13,944 bases of DNA. Source: Clostridiaceae bacterium (GTDB lineage: Bacteria > Bacillota > Clostridia > Oscillospirales > QAMX01). The DNA is taken from positions 1 to 13,944 of the forward strand of contig JAEDGJ010000058.1 in NCBI GenBank assembly GCA_016297585.1, given 5' to 3'. The first letter of the stretch is position 1, and every line of letters begins with the position of its first letter. The notes beneath the pieces are model-generated. The model had not been told where the DNA came from, did not search any database, and worked only from the letters and a program-made list of their open reading frames with translations. Positions 11,017 to 13,944 of the stretch are shown here, one piece after another. The position numbers and the translations under genes were made by a program.

Positions 11017-13368
11017 ATGGAGTTTTTGGAACGATTCAGGACGGAAAGACTGTTTTTTGACGGCGCGATGGGCACGATGCTGCAGGCGGCGGGGCTGCCT
11101 GCGGGCGTGTCGCCGGAGCTGTGGAATGTGACGCATCCGGAGGCCGTGACCGCGATCCACCGCGCCTATGCCGAAGCCGGCTCGCGGATCGCGAAGGTCA
11201 ACACCTTCGGCGCGTACGCGCACAAGCTCTCGGGCGTCAGCGTCGAGGACGCCGTGCGGGCGGCGATCCGCTGCGCGCGGGCGTCGGGCGTGGAATACGT
11301 CGCGCTGGACGTCGGTCCGACGGGCAAGCTCGTCGAGCCGCTGGGCGATACGCCGTTTGAGGAAGCGGCGGCGGATTTTGCAAGACTCGTCGCCGCGGGA
11401 CGGGACGCGGACTGCGTCATCATCGAGACGATGACGAACCTCGCGGAGTGCCGCGCGGCGGTCATCGCGGCCAAGGAGACAACTTCGCTGCCGGTGCTCG
11501 CGTCGCTGACGTTCGAGCCCACCGGGCGGATGCTGTCGGGCGCGGATCCGGAGACGGCGGTCGCCGTGCTGGAGGCCGCGGGCGCGGATGCCATCGGCGT
11601 CAACTGCGGGCTCGGACCGAAGCTGTACGCGGACATCCTCCGGCGGATGGAGGCCTGCGCGCATGTGCCGCTGTTTGCCAATCCCAATGCGGGCATCCCG
11701 GAGGTCGTGGACGGTAAAACGGTCTTTCCGCTCTCCCCGGCGGAGTTTGCGGCGGAAATGAGGGAGCTCGCGCCCTTCACGTTTGCCCTGGGCGGCTGCT
11801 GCGGCACGAATCCCGCGTACATCGCGCGTCTTGCGGACGCCGTCCGCGGGATCGCGCTCCCTGTCCTCCGCGAACGGACGCAGGCGGTCATCGCGAGCGG
11901 CACGCAGACGCTGGCACTCGGGGAAAAGCCGGTGATGATCGGCGAGCGCCTGAATCCGACGGGCAAGCCGAAGCTCAAAAGCGCGCTGCGCGCGGGAGAC
12001 ATGGGATACCTGCAGCGGGAAGCGCTGGCGCAGGCCGACCGGGGCGCGGACGCGCTCGACGTCAACGTCGGACTGCCCGGCATCGACGAAACGGCGTCGC
12101 TGACGGCGGCGGTGCGGGCGGTCATGCGCGTCTGCGGGCTGCCGCTGCAGCTCGACACGGCCTCCCCCGCCGCGATGGAGGCGGCGCTGCGCGTCTACTG
12201 CGGCCGGGCGCTCATCAACAGCGTCAGCGGCAAGCAGAGCGTGATGGACGCGGTGTTCCCGATCGCGAAAAAATACGGCGGCGTGCTCATCGCGCTGACG
12301 CTGGACGACGACGGCATTCCGAAAACCGCCGAAGGGCGCTTCCGCGTTGCCGAAAAGATACAAAAAGAGGCGGCAAAGTACGGCATCCCGCCCTGCGACC
12401 TCATCTTCGACCCGCTCGCGATGGCCGTCAGCGCGGACGCGGACGCGGCGTCCGTTGCGCTCGAATCCATCCGGCTGATCGGCGAACGTTTGGGCGGCTG
12501 CTGCTCGCTCGGCGTGTCGAACATCAGCTTCGGGCTGCCGCAGCGCGAGAACGTCAACGCGGCGTTCCTGACGATGGCGCTGGGAGCGGGACTCAAGGCT
12601 GCGATCGTCAATCCCGGCAGCGACGCGATGCGCCGGGCGTTCGACAGCTATCTCGTCCTCGCGGGCTACGACGACCGGGCGCTGCGCTACATCGAGCGCT
12701 ACTCGGAGGAAACGGCGGCGGACAGGCCGAAAGCGGCGGAAAAACCGGGACTGCGGGAAGCGGTGACGCGCGGCTTGAAGTCCGCGGCGGCCGAGGCGGC
12801 GGGAAAGCTGCTCGACGAGGGTCGCGCGACGATGGAGATCGTCGACGGCGAGCTGATCCCCGCGCTCGACGAGGTCGGCCGGGGCTTTGAAAAGGGCCGG
12901 CTTTTCCTGCCGCAGCTCATGCTCGCGGCGGACGCGGCGAAGAGCGCGTTTGCCGTGCTGCGCGAACGGCTGCAGGCGTCGGGCGAGGCGGCGGAGAGCC
13001 GCGGCGTCATCGTGCTCGCGACGGTCGAGGGCGATATCCACGACATCGGCAAGAACATCGCGGGCAGCATCCTCGAAAACTACCGCTTTACCGTGCGCGA
13101 TCTCGGCCGGAACGTGCCGGTGGAGGACGTCGTGGACGCCGTCGTGCGCGAGCATGTGCAGCTCTGCGGGCTGTCGGCGCTGATGACGACGACGGTCGGG
13201 GCGATGGAGCGCACGATCCGCGCGCTGCACGAGCATGCGCCGTGGTGCAGGATCATGGTCGGCGGCGCGGTGCTGACGGAGGACTACGCCCGGTCGATCG
13301 GCGCGGACTACTACTGCCCCAACGCGATGACCGATGTGCGCGTCGCGGAGGAGATCTTCGGCGGATAA
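11017..13368 (+). CDS. metH: Cobalamin-dependent methionine synthase MetH, short form without the activation domain
   Basis: MetH transfers the methyl group of 5-methyl-THF through cobalamin to homocysteine. The protein has 783 residues against about 1200 in E. coli. Domains in order: homocysteine S-methyltransferase (about 5-290) with the zinc ligands Cys197 (GVNCG) and Cys261/Cys262 (GGCCGTNP); the pterin-binding barrel (about 303-560, GERLNPTGKPKL and DALDVNVGLPG); a helical cap (about 575-660); and the cobalamin domain (about 662-783) with DIHDIG, whose His675 is the lower cobalt ligand. The AdoMet-binding reactivation domain that follows in E. coli is missing: the stop comes right at the end of the cobalamin domain. 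Such short forms are common in Clostridia and Thermotoga, where a separate protein does reactivation; none is in the window. The ATG has only a weak AGGA-like site. The long minus-strand open frame opposite it is a composition artefact. Confidence 0.96.
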   Translation: MEFLERFRTERLFFDGAMGTMLQAAGLPAGVSPELWNVTHPEAVTAIHRAYAEAGSRIAKVNTFGAYAHKLSGVSVEDAVRAAIRCARASGVEYVALDVGPTGKLVEPLGDTPFEEAAADFARLVAAGRDADCVIIETMTNLAECRAAVIAAKETTSLPVLASLTFEPTGRMLSGADPETAVAVLEAAGADAIGVNCGLGPKLYADILRRMEACAHVPLFANPNAGIPEVVDGKTVFPLSPAEFAAEMRELAPFTFALGGCCGTNPAYIARLADAVRGIALPVLRERTQAVIASGTQTLALGEKPVMIGERLNPTGKPKLKSALRAGDMGYLQREALAQADRGADALDVNVGLPGIDETASLTAAVRAVMRVCGLPLQLDTASPAAMEAALRVYCGRALINSVSGKQSVMDAVFPIAKKYGGVLIALTLDDDGIPKTAEGRFRVAEKIQKEAAKYGIPPCDLIFDPLAMAVSADADAASVALESIRLIGERLGGCCSLGVSNISFGLPQRENVNAAFLTMALGAGLKAAIVNPGSDAMRRAFDSYLVLAGYDDRALRYIERYSEETAADRPKAAEKPGLREAVTRGLKSAAAEAAGKLLDEGRATMEIVDGELIPALDEVGRGFEKGRLFLPQLMLAADAAKSAFAVLRERLQASGEAAESRGVIVLATVEGDIHDIGKNIAGSILENYRFTVRDLGRNVPVEDVVDAVVREHVQLCGLSALMTTTVGAMERTIRALHEHAPWCRIMVGGAVLTEDYARSIGADYYCPNAMTDVRVAEEIFGG

Positions 13369-13397
13369 AAAGCCTTTGAAAAAAAGGAGGGTCGCCT

Positions 13398-13944
13398 GTG
13401 TTTTTTGACATGCACGGCCACGTTTACAAATATCAGTACCCGACGCCGTCGGGGATTGAGCTGTTTGCGTCCCCGGAGCAGCTCGCGGAGATTTACGCCC
13501 GCATCGGCGTGGAGCGCGCGGTGCTGCTGCCGGTGGTCAGCTCGGAGGAGTATATGCCGCAGTCCGTCGGCGAGGTGATCGACATCGCGAACGCCTCGGG
13601 CGGACGCTGGATCCCGTTCTGCAACATCGATCCGCGCGTCTACAGCAACAGCTCCGACGCGCCGATCGGACGGCTCCTCGAGCATTACGCGCGCCTCGGG
13701 TGCTGCGGCATCGGCGAGGTCATGCCGAATCTGCCGTGGAGAGACCCGCGCATGCAGAATCTGCTGCACTGCACGGAGCAGTTCGGCTTCCCGCTGCTGT
13801 TTGACATGACGGGCAGGCTCTACCGCGGCTACGGCATCTTCGACGAGCCGGGGATGCCGCAGCTTGAGTACAGCCTTGCGCGGCATCCGGATCTCATCTT
13901 CATCGGCCACGGCCCCGCGGTCTGGTCGGAGCTCGGCACGCTGC
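13398..13944 (+). CDS. Amidohydrolase family metal-dependent hydrolase, 3'-truncated
   Basis: The window ends after 182 codons of an open frame that begins with GTG at 13398-13400, preceded by AAAGGAGG 7 nt upstream. The protein starts MFFDMHGHVY, the H-x-H metal-binding signature near the N-terminus (His6, His8) of the amidohydrolase_2 superfamily. It continues with AVLLPVV, WIPFCNIDPR and CCGIGEVMPNLPW, then FIGHGPAVW, the later metal-site His region. The TIM-barrel C-terminal end, with the catalytic Asp, lies outside. Relatives act as decarboxylases, lactonases or amidases; the substrate cannot be told. The gene follows metH by 29 bp in the same direction without a terminator, so it is probably co-transcribed. 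An in-frame ATG at 13410 (residue 5) would be too close to the ribosome binding site consensus to prefer. Confidence 0.82.
   Translation, partial: MFFDMHGHVYKYQYPTPSGIELFASPEQLAEIYARIGVERAVLLPVVSSEEYMPQSVGEVIDIANASGGRWIPFCNIDPRVYSNSSDAPIGRLLEHYARLGCCGIGEVMPNLPWRDPRMQNLLHCTEQFGFPLLFDMTGRLYRGYGIFDEPGMPQLEYSLARHPDLIFIGHGPAVWSELGTL

Noticed and set aside
10945..13236. 763-codon open frame on the minus strand opposite metH
   Set aside because: Arg/His-rich translation with no recognisable motif, antisense to a clear metH. It is a high-G+C composition artefact.

Overview
The window looks like a chromosomal stretch from a high-G+C, spore-forming member of the Clostridia. The evidence is the C-terminus of the coat ATPase SpoIVA at the left edge, a protein with the clostridial CD1247-type N-terminal domain, canonical AGGAGG ribosome binding sites and sigma-A promoters. 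By eye the G+C content is about 60-65%. An Oscillospirales-like gut commensal fits, and the NahK-type sugar kinase fits a gut lifestyle, but this placement is inference. I see no insertion sequence, phage gene, CRISPR array, tRNA or rRNA, and no gene-free stretch longer than about 200 bp.

Layout. (1) At 1-738 (+) lies the end of spoIVA, closed by a hairpin that also serves the convergent tadA. (2) From 5649 down to 824 (-) runs an envelope-stress and protein-quality block. It holds an OmpR-type response regulator, a HAMP/HisKA sensor kinase (4-bp overlap), a membrane-anchored HtrA protease with a long low-complexity cytoplasmic tail, a compact MecA-like adaptor with its own promoter, and the tRNA adenosine deaminase tadA. 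The two-component promoter carries two 10-bp palindromes (CTGAANTCAG) 19 bp apart, a candidate operator. (3) At 5779-7041 (-) is an alanine/glycine:cation symporter (AGCS) with a TTG start. (4) From 7091 to about 8774 (+) is the unit efp, a Cys- and Asp/Glu-rich CD1247-like protein with a zinc ribbon, and a small cupin, followed by two consecutive terminators. (5) At 8802-9893 (-) is a NahK-like N-acetylhexosamine 1-kinase. (6) From 10016 to the right edge (+) are metF, metH (short form without the activation domain) and the start of an amidohydrolase.

How the genes fit together. MetF makes 5-methyl-THF, which MetH uses to methylate homocysteine. The two-component system, HtrA and the MecA-like adaptor plausibly link an envelope signal to extracytoplasmic proteolysis and ClpC-type cytoplasmic proteolysis. 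EF-P and TadA both support translation. Most genes are recognisable families. The least explained items are the tetra-cysteine acidic protein at 7806-8333, the tandem palindromes at 5705-5733, the S/F/G/Y-rich tail of HtrA and the very compact MecA-like protein. No wholly new multi-gene system is evident.
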